Origin: Rhodanobacter sp. MP7CTX1
GTDB taxonomy: Bacteria; Pseudomonadota; Gammaproteobacteria; Xanthomonadales; Rhodanobacteraceae
Assembly (NCBI RefSeq): GCF_014205795.1
Contig: NZ_JACHCN010000006.1
Location: 166,569-230,568, forward strand
Direction of reading: 5' to 3'
DNA: 64,000 nt
Shown here: piece by piece, positions 8,445 to 17,208 of the stretch
Numbering within the stretch: the first letter of the stretch is position 1
Layout of the letters: every line of letters begins with the position of its first letter
Notes under the pieces: generated by a model
The model's database searches: none
What the model saw: only the letters and a program-made list of their open reading frames with translations
What the model was told of the DNA's origin: nothing
Translations under genes and position numbers: made by a program

Positions 8445-8837
8445 TCAGCCGCGCTGCGCGTCCAGATACTGGCGCACCACGTACAGGTCGGCGACGTTGC
8501 CCGACAGCATGCGTTCCAGTGCGGATTGACCGCCAAACAGCGATGCCTGATTCGGCTTGTGCAGCCACGCGTCGGCCTGCGGCGGATCAGGGAACAGGAT
8601 CTGCAACGCCTTCCAGATGCCAAGCAGGTAGCTGATCCGCTCGATGGTGTCGCGACCAGGCAGGCCGTCCTGCTGACGCTTCCACTTGTAGAAGGTCGAT
8701 TCCGGCGGATCACCGAGCAGCTTGCGCTGGTCGGCGATGCGCAGCTTCCAGTGTTCGGCCAACTGGAAGAAGGCGCGCAGTGCGGGGCCACCCAGTGCCT
8801 GGGCGGGAGTGGTTTCGGGCAGCGGGTGGGCCGACAT
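8445..8837 (-). CDS. Xre/MbcA/ParS-type antitoxin of the RES module
   Basis: 130 residues. The N-terminal half (about 20-70) is helical and HTH-like, including LRIADQRKLLGDPPESTFYKW and the DGLPGRDTIERISYLLGIWKAL segment. The C-terminal half (about 85-130, LHKPNQASLFGGQSALERML) matches the MbcA/ParS toxin-binding domain, whose end plugs the RES active site. AAGGAG lies 8 bases before the ATG. It probably neutralises the downstream RES toxin and autorepresses the operon. The intergenic region to the divergent SRPBCC gene contains a partly symmetric site that could be its operator. Confidence 0.85.
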   Translation of the reverse strand: MSAHPLPETTPAQALGGPALRAFFQLAEHWKLRIADQRKLLGDPPESTFYKWKRQQDGLPGRDTIERISYLLGIWKALQILFPDPPQADAWLHKPNQASLFGGQSALERMLSGNVADLYVVRQYLDAQRG

Positions 8838-8869
8838 ACGAAACTCTCCTTATGAAGTCAAATGCAATT

Positions 8870-8886
8870 CTACTCCATATGTGTAG
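8870..8886. promoter_or_regulatory. Candidate antitoxin operator
   Basis: CTACTCCATATGTGTAG has matching ends (CTAC-x-C and G-x-GTAG) and lies 33 bases upstream of the antitoxin start in an AT-rich stretch with TTGATT and TAGAAT blocks on the minus strand. Position and partial symmetry suit autoregulation by a Xre-type antitoxin. Evidence is weak. Confidence 0.3.
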
Positions 8887-8956
8887 TTATTAATCAAATC
8901 AGGCGAGCGCCGTGTTGGCGTGGTAAAAAGGCGCCTCCAACCAGGGAGCCATTGCC

Positions 8957-9499
8957 ATGCGCGTGCCAACCTTCGTGGTATTCGTCCTGCTCGCTATAGC
9001 GCCTGCGCTCAGCCAGGCCGCGGTGAAGCAGGCCGCCTCCGACAGTTTGTTGATCCAGGACAGCCGGGTGTTGCACGTCACTCCCACCAAGGCTTACGCA
9101 GCACTGTCCGAGGTAGCCCATTGGTGGGACAGCGAGCACACCTGGTCGGGAAACGCGGCGAATCTCAGCCTGAAGGCCGAAGCGGGCGGATGCTTCTGCG
9201 AGCGATGGAACGACAACAGCGTGCAGCACATGCAGGTATTGGGGGCGATCAAGGATCACCAGCTGCGTTTGCAGGGCGGCCTTGGGCCGCTGCAAGGGAT
9301 GGCCGTGCAGGGCGTGATGACGTTCACCCTGAAGTCGGCCGGCGACGGCAGCACACTGAGCTTCGAGTACCGGGTGAATGGAGCCAGCGCCAGCGGCCTG
9401 GACAAGCTCGCCGCTGGCGTGGACTCGGTACTGATGCAACAACTCGATCGGCTGCAGCGTTATGCCGAAACCGGCAAGGCGGACGCCGCCAAGCCCTGA
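8957..9499 (+). CDS. Secreted SRPBCC (START/AHSA1-like) family protein
   Basis: 180 residues with a signal peptide (residues 1-22, MRVPTFVVFVLLAIAPALSQAA). The mature part begins with the SRPBCC pattern, a strand followed by VTPTKAYAALSEVAHWWDSEHTW, then alternating strands and a long C-terminal helix (ASGLDKLAAGVDSVLMQQLDRL). This fold binds hydrophobic ligands in a deep cavity. The ATG follows GGGAG at about 8 bases. It is divergent from the RES module and convergent with the DUF885 gene. The ligand is unknown. Confidence 0.75.
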   Translation: MRVPTFVVFVLLAIAPALSQAAVKQAASDSLLIQDSRVLHVTPTKAYAALSEVAHWWDSEHTWSGNAANLSLKAEAGGCFCERWNDNSVQHMQVLGAIKDHQLRLQGGLGPLQGMAVQGVMTFTLKSAGDGSTLSFEYRVNGASASGLDKLAAGVDSVLMQQLDRLQRYAETGKADAAKP

Positions 9500-9539
9500 G
9501 CCGATCGGTATTTCACCACGCTGACCCGGACATCGCGGG

Positions 9540-11324
9540 CTATGGCGCGTTGCCGTCCTTTGCACCATCGGAACCGAAGTCCGGCTCCGGACCACCCTCG
9601 GCAATGAAGCGGTCGATGCGCTGTTCCAGTACCGGCAGCGGCACCGAGCCCGTGGACAACACAGTGTCGTGGAAGTGGCGGACGTCGAACTTCGGTCCGA
9701 GCGCTTTTTCCGCCTTGGCGCGCAGGTCCAGGATCTTCAGATAGCCCAGTTCATAGGACAGTGCCTGCCCCGGCCAGCTGATGTAGCGATCCACTTCGTT
9801 GGCGATCTCGCGCGAGGACAGCGCCGTATTTACGGTTAGAAAATCGATCGCCTGTTGGCGCGTCCAGCCCAGATGGTGGATGCCGGTATCGACCACCAGT
9901 CGGCAGGCGCGCCACATCTGGTAAGTGAGAAAGCCGAAGTGCTGATAGGGCGTCTGGTAGATGCCCATCTCGTTGCCGAGGTATTCCGAATAAAGGCCCC
10001 AGCCTTCGCCGTAAGCGGAGATATAGCCATTGCGGCGGAACGCGGGCTGGCTGTGATCCTCTTCGGCCAGCTCGAGCTGCAAAGCATGGCCGGGATAGGA
10101 CTCATGCAAAGTCAGCGCGGGCATGTTGTACAACGGCCGCGACGGCAGGTCGTAGGTGTTGACCAGATAGACGTCCGGACCGCCGCGACCGGAGGTGTAG
10201 TACGGCGCGATGTCGGCGGATACCGGCACGATCGTGAAGCGCTCGCGCGGCAGATGACCGAACATCTTCGACAGCTGGCCATCCACTTGCTTGGCCACCC
10301 ATGCGCTACGCATCAGCAACTCGTCCGGCGTCTTCGCGTAGAACTGCGGATCGCTGCGCAGGAACTGCAGGAACTCGGGGAAGCTGCCCTTGAAGCCGGT
10401 CTGCTTCATCGTGTCCAGCATTTGCGCGTGGATCTTCGTCACCTGGTCGAGGCCGATCTGGTGAATCGCGTCGGGGCTCATGTCCAGCGTGGTGTATTCG
10501 AGAATCTGCTGGCGGTAATAGGCCTTGCCATCCGGTAGCGCTTCGGCGGCCAGCGTGGTGCGCGCCTGCGGCACGTATTCATTGCGGAAGAACGTCAGCA
10601 ACTTTGCATAGGCCGGAATCACGTCGTCACGAATGCGTTGCAGGGCCTGACCCTGAAACGCCTGTGCCTGATCGGCCGGAATTGACGCGGGCAGCTGCTT
10701 GAATGGCGCGTAGAAGTCGCTCTGGGTCGGATCCTTCAAATCGGCAACGGCGGCGATCGAGACATCGCGCCCCGCGAGCACCGCACGCGGAACGCTGAAA
10801 CCGCGCTGGAGACCGGCGCGCATGTTCGCAATCTGCTGATCGATATAGGACGGGATCTGCTTGAGGTGATCCAGGTATTTTTTATAGTCGTCCGCGGTGC
10901 GCGGCTGATCACCCAGGTTGTCGCCGACATCCGACCAGAACGCCGAATCGCTGTTGAACGGCATCTGCCAGTTCTTGAAGCGCTGGTCGGCCACGAAATT
11001 CGCAATTTGTTCGCGATAGACGGCGTAGTTGACGCGGTTGGCCGGCGACAGCTGTGCCACATCGATGTCGCCAAGCTGTTTCAAAACGCGTTGCCAATAG
11101 TCCAGCCGTTGCTGCTGGCTGGCTGCATCGACGTCGTCGAGCCGGCCATTGTTTGGCTGCGACTCGCCCGATGCGCTGACGCCGGCCTGACCCGTGCGCC
11201 ACGCCCATTCGGTGGTGTATAGCTGCTTGAAACGCGCATCCGCGTCCTGCGCTGCCCACGCCGGAGTCACCAGCATCAGTGCAGCCAAGCCCAGCCACGC
11301 GCTTCTCACCACCGCGCTATTCAT
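9540..11324 (-). CDS. DUF885 family secreted hydrolase (putative metallopeptidase)
   Basis: 594 residues from the ATG at 11324. A longer open frame upstream overlaps the SulP gene and lacks a start signal. Residues 1-23 (AWLGLAALMLVTPAWAAQ) are a signal peptide. The DUF885 hallmark is TLHESYPGHALQLELAEED near residue 410, an HExxPGH motif plus downstream acidic residues that suggest a zinc site like that of gluzincins. These proteins are common in Xanthomonadales and are predicted periplasmic or extracellular peptidases. The start lies 8 bases after the SulP stop, so the two are co-transcribed and probably co-translated. Confidence 0.85.
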   Translation of the reverse strand: MNSAVVRSAWLGLAALMLVTPAWAAQDADARFKQLYTTEWAWRTGQAGVSASGESQPNNGRLDDVDAASQQQRLDYWQRVLKQLGDIDVAQLSPANRVNYAVYREQIANFVADQRFKNWQMPFNSDSAFWSDVGDNLGDQPRTADDYKKYLDHLKQIPSYIDQQIANMRAGLQRGFSVPRAVLAGRDVSIAAVADLKDPTQSDFYAPFKQLPASIPADQAQAFQGQALQRIRDDVIPAYAKLLTFFRNEYVPQARTTLAAEALPDGKAYYRQQILEYTTLDMSPDAIHQIGLDQVTKIHAQMLDTMKQTGFKGSFPEFLQFLRSDPQFYAKTPDELLMRSAWVAKQVDGQLSKMFGHLPRERFTIVPVSADIAPYYTSGRGGPDVYLVNTYDLPSRPLYNMPALTLHESYPGHALQLELAEEDHSQPAFRRNGYISAYGEGWGLYSEYLGNEMGIYQTPYQHFGFLTYQMWRACRLVVDTGIHHLGWTRQQAIDFLTVNTALSSREIANEVDRYISWPGQALSYELGYLKILDLRAKAEKALGPKFDVRHFHDTVLSTGSVPLPVLEQRIDRFIAEGGPEPDFGSDGAKDGNAP

Positions 11325-11332
11325 TACTTTGT

Positions 11333-12997
11333 TCACTCCGCGGATCCTCTTGCCAATGGTGTTTTGCTGGAGGCCATGGCGGCGTCCTCCACGCTCCAGA
11401 AATTCAATGCCGACGACGGCAACTCGGGTAGTGCCACGCGCTGCAGCAACGCGCGCACGGCATCCTTCAATCGTGCCACACGCAGCGTGATGCCACGAGC
11501 AGACAACCACGTGGCGAACTCCGCCAGGGACTCAAGCGCGGTGCTGTCCAGATCGGATGACTCCTCCAGGCTAAGCACGACCACCTGGGTTCCGCCATGC
11601 TCCTGGACCCGCTGGCGCGCGAGCGTCAGGATCGACTCCGCGTTGGCAAAGAACAGCGGCTCCTCCGGTCGCAGGATCAGCATGCCGGCCAACACATGGG
11701 CGCGCGGATGTTCGGCGATGTCCACAAAATCATGGCTGCCACCCAGCTGGCCAAGCACGCTGATGCGCGGCGTGGCGAGCTGGCGCAGCAACATGGCCAA
11801 GCTGAAGGCGATCGCCACCAGCAGGCCGTTGAGAATGCCGATCGAGAGCACGGCGAGTACCGCGGCCAACGCCACCAGCCGGTCGCGCTTCCATTGCAGG
11901 TACGGCTTGAACACCGCCAGTCGCCACGACTTGCTTACCGCGTGGATCACGATTGCCGCCAGCACCGGCTCGGGTATCCGTTCGATCCAGCGCAGCAGCA
12001 GCAAGACCATCAGCAGCACGCTGGCGGCGGCGACCAGCCCAGCCAGCCGCGAGCGGGCTCCGGCCGCCTCGTTCGCTGAAGTACCCGAATAGCCCGCGCC
12101 CAGCGGCATGCCGTGCAAAAGGCCGGAGACCACATTGGCCACGCCGAGCACCAGCAGGTCACGGTTCGCACTCACCGGGTCGCCGTGCTTCAGCGCGAAC
12201 GCGCGGATCGCACCGTACGACTCTGCATACAGCACCAGCAGCAACGCCGCCGCCAGCTCCATGCTGGGCAGCCACTGTCCGCTGGACGGCCATGTCGGCA
12301 GCGCCCATGCCGGCGTGAGATTGATCGCGCCGGTCAGCGTCACACCGTGCTGCGCCAACCAGCCCGAGGCCAGCACACCCAGCACAATCACCAACAGGCT
12401 ACCCGGCAAACGGCGCACCCGCTCACTGAGGAAGAGCAGAAGCAAAGCGACCACACCGGCGCCCATGGTGGCTGGCTGAACGTCACCGGCAGACTTCAGC
12501 ACACGCAGTAACAACAAGGGCACGAAGTCGCCGCGCAAGGGCGGCAATCCGATGAGGTTCGGCAGCTGCTTCAGCGCGATCACGCAGGCCAGCCCGAACG
12601 TGAAACCGCGCAGCACCGGTCGCGCGATCAGATTCGACAATCCGCCGAGACGCGCCGCGCCGGCCAGTAGAAAACAGCCGCCGGTAAACAGCACCAGGGT
12701 CGCCGCCACCACCGCACGTGCTGCGCCATCCGGACCGGCCAGCGCGAGCGTGCCGGCGGCAAGTACCGCGGCCGAGGAAGAGGTGGCCGAGACAATCGCG
12801 TAGCGACTGCGGCCAAGCAGTCCATAGCAGACCAGGCCGGCGAGCAGTGCCATGACACCGGCCTGCGGTGGCAGCCCGGCGATGCCCGAATACGCCACCG
12901 CCTCAGGCAGCAGCAGACCGGCGATCGACACCCCGGCGAGCACGTCGACGCCAAGGGTGGAACCCTGGGTAACCGTGGTGGCCGGGCTCGCGCTCAT
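11333..12997 (-). CDS. SulP family inorganic anion transporter with STAS domain
   Basis: 554 residues. About 10-12 hydrophobic helices fill residues 15-410, including the SulP opening LLPEAVAYSGIAGLPPQAGV and the later PLGAGYSGTSANEAAGA-type segment. A cytoplasmic STAS domain follows (about 430-540), with SSDLDSTALESLAEF in the anti-sigma-antagonist loop position. SulP proteins transport sulfate, bicarbonate or other anions; the substrate cannot be read here. The ATG overlaps the stop of the ParB-like gene (ATGA), so the two are translationally coupled. The DUF885 gene follows at 8 bases. Confidence 0.92.
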   Translation of the reverse strand: MSASPATTVTQGSTLGVDVLAGVSIAGLLLPEAVAYSGIAGLPPQAGVMALLAGLVCYGLLGRSRYAIVSATSSSAAVLAAGTLALAGPDGAARAVVAATLVLFTGGCFLLAGAARLGGLSNLIARPVLRGFTFGLACVIALKQLPNLIGLPPLRGDFVPLLLLRVLKSAGDVQPATMGAGVVALLLLFLSERVRRLPGSLLVIVLGVLASGWLAQHGVTLTGAINLTPAWALPTWPSSGQWLPSMELAAALLLVLYAESYGAIRAFALKHGDPVSANRDLLVLGVANVVSGLLHGMPLGAGYSGTSANEAAGARSRLAGLVAAASVLLMVLLLLRWIERIPEPVLAAIVIHAVSKSWRLAVFKPYLQWKRDRLVALAAVLAVLSIGILNGLLVAIAFSLAMLLRQLATPRISVLGQLGGSHDFVDIAEHPRAHVLAGMLILRPEEPLFFANAESILTLARQRVQEHGGTQVVVLSLEESSDLDSTALESLAEFATWLSARGITLRVARLKDAVRALLQRVALPELPSSALNFWSVEDAAMASSKTPLARGSAE

Positions 12998-13608
12998 TCG
13001 CTCGTCCCGCTCCAGCCCGGCAGGTAGGCCGTGTCATGGCTGTGCGCCAACAACAGCGCCTGCTGCATGACCTTTGCACTGATCTTGCCGCCTGATAGCT
13101 TGAGATGGCGGCGATAAAAGTCCGCCCATGGAAATTCCGCGTATGGAATCGCGTCCTTGGCGAAACCACCCACCATGCGCACTCGCGCCGCAAGCGTGCG
13201 ATAGGGGTCATCGACCATCTCGGCAAGGCCGACCGGCATCGTGTCGTAATCGATGCGATTGCCGTGCTGGTCATACGGATGTGCCCAGCGATTGAATTCC
13301 ATCGTGCGCCAGAACACCGGTGGCTCCAGCCAGGAAAAGTCGCGCTGAATGACCACCGGCACGGTTTTCACGCCCTCCTCCAGCAGCGCGAGACCGAGGT
13401 GGTGACGGTCGACGATGTAGACCCTTTGCTTCGGCCCCAGCACGCCGGGAAAGCAGTGTGCCGAGAGCAGTTCCCGACGCTTCTTGCGGCCGAGCTTTTC
13501 CCACTCTGAACGCTTGGCGGCGACTTCGGTCTTGCCCACGGTGAACTGGGTCGGTCGCAGCTTGGCCGGGGCGATCGACAGCAGCGGATGAGGAACACCA
13601 GACGACAT
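12994..13608 (-). CDS. ParB-like protein (ParBc_2-type)
   Basis: 204 residues from the ATG at 13608 (AAGGG upstream). The long open frame beyond this start overlaps the WYL gene and is not coding. The N-terminal part has a ParB/sulfiredoxin-like core: LRPTQFTVGKTEVAAK, then RVYIVDRHHLGLALLEEGVKTVPVVI, where the D-R-H-H resembles the nucleotide-binding box of ParB-like nucleases. The remainder (about 110-204) is basic and aromatic. This matches the family labelled putative ParB-like nuclease, not a chromosome-segregation ParB. It is the first gene of an operon with SulP and DUF885. Function is unknown. Confidence 0.7.
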   Translation of the reverse strand: MSSGVPHPLLSIAPAKLRPTQFTVGKTEVAAKRSEWEKLGRKKRRELLSAHCFPGVLGPKQRVYIVDRHHLGLALLEEGVKTVPVVIQRDFSWLEPPVFWRTMEFNRWAHPYDQHGNRIDYDTMPVGLAEMVDDPYRTLAARVRMVGGFAKDAIPYAEFPWADFYRRHLKLSGGKISAKVMQQALLLAHSHDTAYLPGWSGTSE

Positions 13609-13699
13609 GGCTCGACCCTTAGACAGTTTCGGTGTGGTCGAGCGTACCCGAGCCTGAGCGGCGATGGGACCGTACAACGCGCAATGTCGCGCTGTACGG

Positions 13700-14404
13700 C
13701 TATTCCATGCCCGCGTAATAGCCGCGCATCGCCCGCAGATAGGCGTCCAGATTACGGCCCGCCAGTTCATCGAACAGCTCGCCGGTTTCGGCGACTTCGT
13801 CGATGCGGTCGGGTCGGAAATTACGAAAATTCTCGCGCAACCGGCACCACGTGCCAAGCGTCCACTTACCGCCCCAAAACGCCAGGCACAACGGCTCAAC
13901 CTCGCGCGTGCTGATGTTGCCGCCCTCGTCGCGATAGGCCAGCCGCAATACTTGGCGCGTCTCGATCGCCGCATGCAGCCGATCGATCCGGGCGGCAAAC
14001 GCGAGTTTGTATTCGTCGCGCCAGATTGGCGCATAGATACGAGTGCGTGCCGAACGTTCGCGCAGTTCCGGGGGCAGTACCGCCTCGATCTTCATCAACG
14101 CGGTCTGCGCGCTTTCGGCCAACTTGGTCCCGGCAAACGCGCGCACGAAGCGCGTGCCGACCACCAGAGCTTCAAGTTCGTCAGCACTGAACATCAGCGG
14201 CGGGATGTCCGAACCCTTGCGCAGTACGTAGCCAACCCCGGCCTCGCCCTCGATCGGCACGCCGGACAGCTGCAGGTCGGACACGTCGCGATAGACCGTG
14301 CGCAGGGAAACCCCCAGCGTCTCGGCCAGCTGGCGGGCCTGCAGCGCGGTGCGACGGCCGCGCAGGGCGTGGATGATGAGGAACAGTCGGTCAGCGCGGC
14401 GCAT
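13700..14404 (-). CDS. YafY-type HTH/WYL-domain transcriptional regulator
   Basis: 234 residues. The N-terminal HTH (about 1-60: QARQLAETLGVSLRTVYRDV) belongs to the DeoR-like HTH_11 type. The C-terminal part (about 130-225) is a WYL domain, with AIETRQVLRLAYRDEGG and CRLRENFRNFRPDRI. WYL regulators sense small ligands or nucleic acid and usually control neighbouring genes. It lies 167 bases downstream of the glutathione S-transferase gene on the same strand and is a natural candidate regulator for the DJ-1-to-GST operon, though that is inference. Confidence 0.88.
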   Translation of the reverse strand: MRRADRLFLIIHALRGRRTALQARQLAETLGVSLRTVYRDVSDLQLSGVPIEGEAGVGYVLRKGSDIPPLMFSADELEALVVGTRFVRAFAGTKLAESAQTALMKIEAVLPPELRERSARTRIYAPIWRDEYKLAFAARIDRLHAAIETRQVLRLAYRDEGGNISTREVEPLCLAFWGGKWTLGTWCRLRENFRNFRPDRIDEVAETGELFDELAGRNLDAYLRAMRGYYAGME

Positions 14405-14571
14405 CGCGGCATCATCGCCGAGACGGGCCGTGACGACCAGCGCCGTTCGTCACGGCTTGCTCGCCTTGCAACGTCGCCCACGATCGTTGCTGCACCGATT
14501 TCACCGCGGAGGTGGCGGGAATCTGATGCGCGATAGCTCATGGCTTTCACCGAATCTCGCCGCTGTGTCGG

Positions 14572-15210
14572 TTACGCGGCCTGCGACGCCGCGAGTTCGG
14601 CATCCTTCTCCGCGGCCCGCTGCATGGCCGGTCGCGTGATCACGCGATCGATGTAGGCGCGGATCACCGGCAGCTCCGGCACCAGCTTGAACATGGTTGT
14701 CCAGTTGAGTGCGCTGCCCCACAGGACGTCAGCCGCGCTGAACGTGTCGCCCAGCAGGTATGGCCCCTTTTCCAACTGATCGGTCAGCGTCTTCAGCATG
14801 GTGTCGAAATCGCCATAAGGGCACGTGGACGAGGCCGCCGCTTCCCGCTTCATCGATCTGTCGATCAAGGCCGGCTCAAAGCAGGAACCGTAGAACACCA
14901 GCCAGCGCAGGTACGGCCCACGCAGCGGGTCGCCGATCGGTGGCGCCAGCTTCGCCTCGGGATACAGATCGGCCAGATACATGAACACCGCCGGCTGCTC
15001 GGTGATCAACGCATCGCCATGGCGGATCGCCGGCACCTTGCCCATCGGATTGATCGCCAGATACGCGCTCTGGCGTTGCTCGCCGGTCTTGAAGTTGAGC
15101 ACGTGCAGGTCATAGTCGACACCGAGCTCTTCGAGCAGGGCCCGGGTGCCGCCGGAGCGGCTTTGCGGGGCGTGGAAAAACGTGACTTTCGGTTTCGTGG
15201 ACGTGTCCAT
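14572..15210 (-). CDS. Glutathione S-transferase family protein
   Basis: 212 residues from the ATG at 15210, preceded by AGGAGA at 7 bases. Residues about 9-85 are a thioredoxin-like domain (VTFFHAPQSRSGGTRALLEELG; cis-Pro in GKVPAIRHGD; then ALITEQPAVFMYLADLYP, the usual glutathione gamma-glutamyl site). Residues about 95-205 are the helical domain, with LLGDTFSAADVLWGS as the N-capping box. The catalytic residue is probably Ser18 or Ser20. The gene begins 28 bases after the GFA stop and is probably the last gene of that operon. Confidence 0.9.
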   Translation of the reverse strand: MDTSTKPKVTFFHAPQSRSGGTRALLEELGVDYDLHVLNFKTGEQRQSAYLAINPMGKVPAIRHGDALITEQPAVFMYLADLYPEAKLAPPIGDPLRGPYLRWLVFYGSCFEPALIDRSMKREAAASSTCPYGDFDTMLKTLTDQLEKGPYLLGDTFSAADVLWGSALNWTTMFKLVPELPVIRAYIDRVITRPAMQRAAEKDAELAASQAA

Positions 15211-15238
15211 GGGTGTCTCCTCGCAAGCTCTGCGCAAA

Positions 15239-15643
15239 CTAAAGATGCCGCGTCTCGGCGGGCGGCGACCGCCAGTTGTTCTGGCGACCGTCGGCGTAAT
15301 GCACCGGTGCTTCGATCAGCGCTGCTGGTTCGACGTCATCGAGGCAGGCCAGGTTCACACTGTAGAACTCTCCGCCAAGTACATCGAGATGGTCGCGCCC
15401 GAACGGGCGCACGCCGCAGTGTCGGCAAAACAGGTGATGCATGCTGTTTGAGCCGAACTGGACATCGGAAAGCTCGCCCTCACCTGCCAGCAGACGGAAC
15501 GCTTGCGGCTTCACGATCGCGCCCCACTGCCTGGTCTTGCTGCAGATCGAGCAATTGCATCTGTCGCTAACGGCGGCCAGGTCGATGATCGCTTCCAGGC
15601 GAACCGCACCGCAATGGCAACTGCCGAGATAGGTCTTGGTCAT
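15239..15643 (-). CDS. GFA/CENP-V family protein (glutathione-dependent formaldehyde-activating type)
   Basis: 134 residues from the ATG at 15643 (GGAGA upstream). The zinc ligands of the family are all visible: [12 protein letters not shown], then [13 protein letters not shown], then [16 protein letters not shown] proteins bind two zinc ions and are linked to glutathione adducts of formaldehyde, though most members are uncharacterised. The ATG overlaps the NIPSNAP stop by four bases, so translation is coupled. Its place before a glutathione S-transferase supports a thiol or carbonyl detoxification theme. Confidence 0.9.
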   Translation of the reverse strand: MTKTYLGSCHCGAVRLEAIIDLAAVSDRCNCSICSKTRQWGAIVKPQAFRLLAGEGELSDVQFGSNSMHHLFCRHCGVRPFGRDHLDVLGGEFYSVNLACLDDVEPAALIEAPVHYADGRQNNWRSPPAETRHL

Positions 15644-16464
15644 AAAACGTCTCCGGTGGACACGTTGGTGGACAGGCTTGGCAAATGCGTCCGTCGATAT
15701 GAACCGCGCAGCAGCGAGCGCGCCGTCGGTGCCAAGCGCAGCGTTTCCGGCGGTCGTACGAGAAAGCGCGTCAGTGCCTCGGCTAGCGTCACCCGCCAAG
15801 CTATCGAGTGCGTCAACGCGGCAACATGACGTGCGTAGGCCGGGTGGTCCGCAAAACATGCCACGCCGACGAGGACATGCTCGCCTTCACGGACCGGCAG
15901 CGCTGGAAAACTGTTGCTGCTGTATTCGGTGACGAAGCTGGCGGCGAGCGGAGCAGCGCATTCGGCAAGCAACGGCGCGATTTGCCTGGCAAAGTAGTTC
16001 GCGAAACCTTCGATGGCTGGCGCCGCGCCATACCAGAGCGTGATCACCACCAGCTCTTCGTCGATGTCGTGAGAACCGTGCGAATGCCGGTTGTTCGCAT
16101 CGGAGATAAAACCCGTCGGCACGTCGAGCGGCCTAAGCAGCAGCACATTGTCGGAATCGATCATCGTGGCGTTTGCCGCGTCGCGATGCGTCTGCCATGC
16201 CGGGCCACCGTAAAACGCGGCCAACGCCAGCGCGCGCGATGGCATGTCGGCAAAGCCGCGCAGCCAGACGAAACGATCCGGATCGTCCAGATCGCGGAAC
16301 TGACCGATCAGCGTCATGCCTACGGCCTCTTGTGTCTCGACAAATTCACGTTCGAACAACTCGATCAGGATGTTGCGCTTACCGGGATGCAGTGTGTACT
16401 GGCGCAGCTCCACGATCGGGCAAAAACTTGCCGCGCAGGCTGCGGTTGCGACGGTCGCATTCAT
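15640..16464 (-). CDS. NIPSNAP family protein
   Basis: 274 residues. The N-terminal dimeric alpha-beta-barrel unit carries the NIPSNAP signature ([20 protein letters not shown], then [19 protein letters not shown]). The C-terminal half looks like a second, diverged copy of the same fold ([20 protein letters not shown]), making it a tandem two-domain protein. NIPSNAP proteins are structurally related to antibiotic monooxygenases, but their chemistry is unknown. It is coupled by ATGA overlaps to both neighbours in the operon. Confidence 0.85.
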   Translation of the reverse strand: MNATVATAACAASFCPIVELRQYTLHPGKRNILIELFEREFVETQEAVGMTLIGQFRDLDDPDRFVWLRGFADMPSRALALAAFYGGPAWQTHRDAANATMIDSDNVLLLRPLDVPTGFISDANNRHSHGSHDIDEELVVITLWYGAAPAIEGFANYFARQIAPLLAECAAPLAASFVTEYSSNSFPALPVREGEHVLVGVACFADHPAYARHVAALTHSIAWRVTLAEALTRFLVRPPETLRLAPTARSLLRGSYRRTHLPSLSTNVSTGDVL

Positions 16465-17198
16465 GCGGTCAACCGCTGCATGGTCATCACCCAGTTGACC
16501 TCCCAGCTATGGCCGTTATTGGTCGAGAACGCCTGCTCCCAACGCGGGTGCTCGGCGTCGGCCGTCCATAGGAAACGCACGAGGATTGGCCTGCCCTTGA
16601 ATTCGTCGCGCCCATAGAACGTTCCCACGCCGTGCTCGAAACGACCCAGCACCGGTGGCTCCAGCGCCACCCGCTGGTTGTCGACCCAGTAAATGCTCCA
16701 CGCGCGCGTGTTCGGATCAAACAGGCGCATCGTCATGCCGATGAAATGGCTGTCGCCGAACGCGTCGGTGACAAACTCGTCCTGGTTGCCCATGCCGCCG
16801 AGGATCGGCCGGCACTCCTGCAAGGCGTCGAACTCTTCCCACTCGGCACTGCCGGCGAGGCGCTCCTTCAGACGGCGGTTGTGCACCTTCCAGCGGCCGA
16901 AGAAGAAGTCGAAATCGTGCGAGGGTTCATGCGGTGCGGGCTTGCTCACGGGCATTCCTGTGGTGGGCTCGGCGACGGCGACGTCAAAGCGGGCGATGAG
17001 GCCGATCGCGGCGGCAGCCAAGGCGGCGATCAACACGCGCCGACGTGGATGGTTGAGGTTCCTGTTGGCGGTTGCCTCATTGCCGCAACGCTCACCCTCA
17101 AGCGAACCATGCGGCAGTCGGTACTGGCCATCCAGCAGCCGGCCACGGTGATACAGCGGCTGGTAGGCGTGCACGACGCGATGGATCAAGCGATTCAT
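16461..17198 (-). CDS. Uncharacterised exported calycin-like (DUF1579-type) protein
   Basis: 245 residues. An AGGAGG-type site lies just upstream of the ATG at 17198, supporting the start. After about 50 polar residues comes HPRRRVLIAALAAAAIG, a twin-arginine-like motif with a hydrophobic core, suggesting Tat export or a membrane anchor. The rest (about 90-245) is strand-rich with HDFDFFFGRWKVHNRRL, like proteins of the DUF1579/calycin type that form small beta barrels. I do not recognise a precise family. It lies 10 bases after the DJ-1-like stop and overlaps the NIPSNAP start. Confidence 0.65.
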   Translation of the reverse strand: MNRLIHRVVHAYQPLYHRGRLLDGQYRLPHGSLEGERCGNEATANRNLNHPRRRVLIAALAAAAIGLIARFDVAVAEPTTGMPVSKPAPHEPSHDFDFFFGRWKVHNRRLKERLAGSAEWEEFDALQECRPILGGMGNQDEFVTDAFGDSHFIGMTMRLFDPNTRAWSIYWVDNQRVALEPPVLGRFEHGVGTFYGRDEFKGRPILVRFLWTADAEHPRWEQAFSTNNGHSWEVNWVMTMQRLTA

Positions 17199-17208
17199 GC
17201 TGACCTCC

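Noticed and set aside
13609..14034. N-terminal extension of the ParB-like gene
   Set aside because: Overlaps the WYL regulator in another frame and lacks family similarity; the ATG at 13608 has a better ribosome-binding site.
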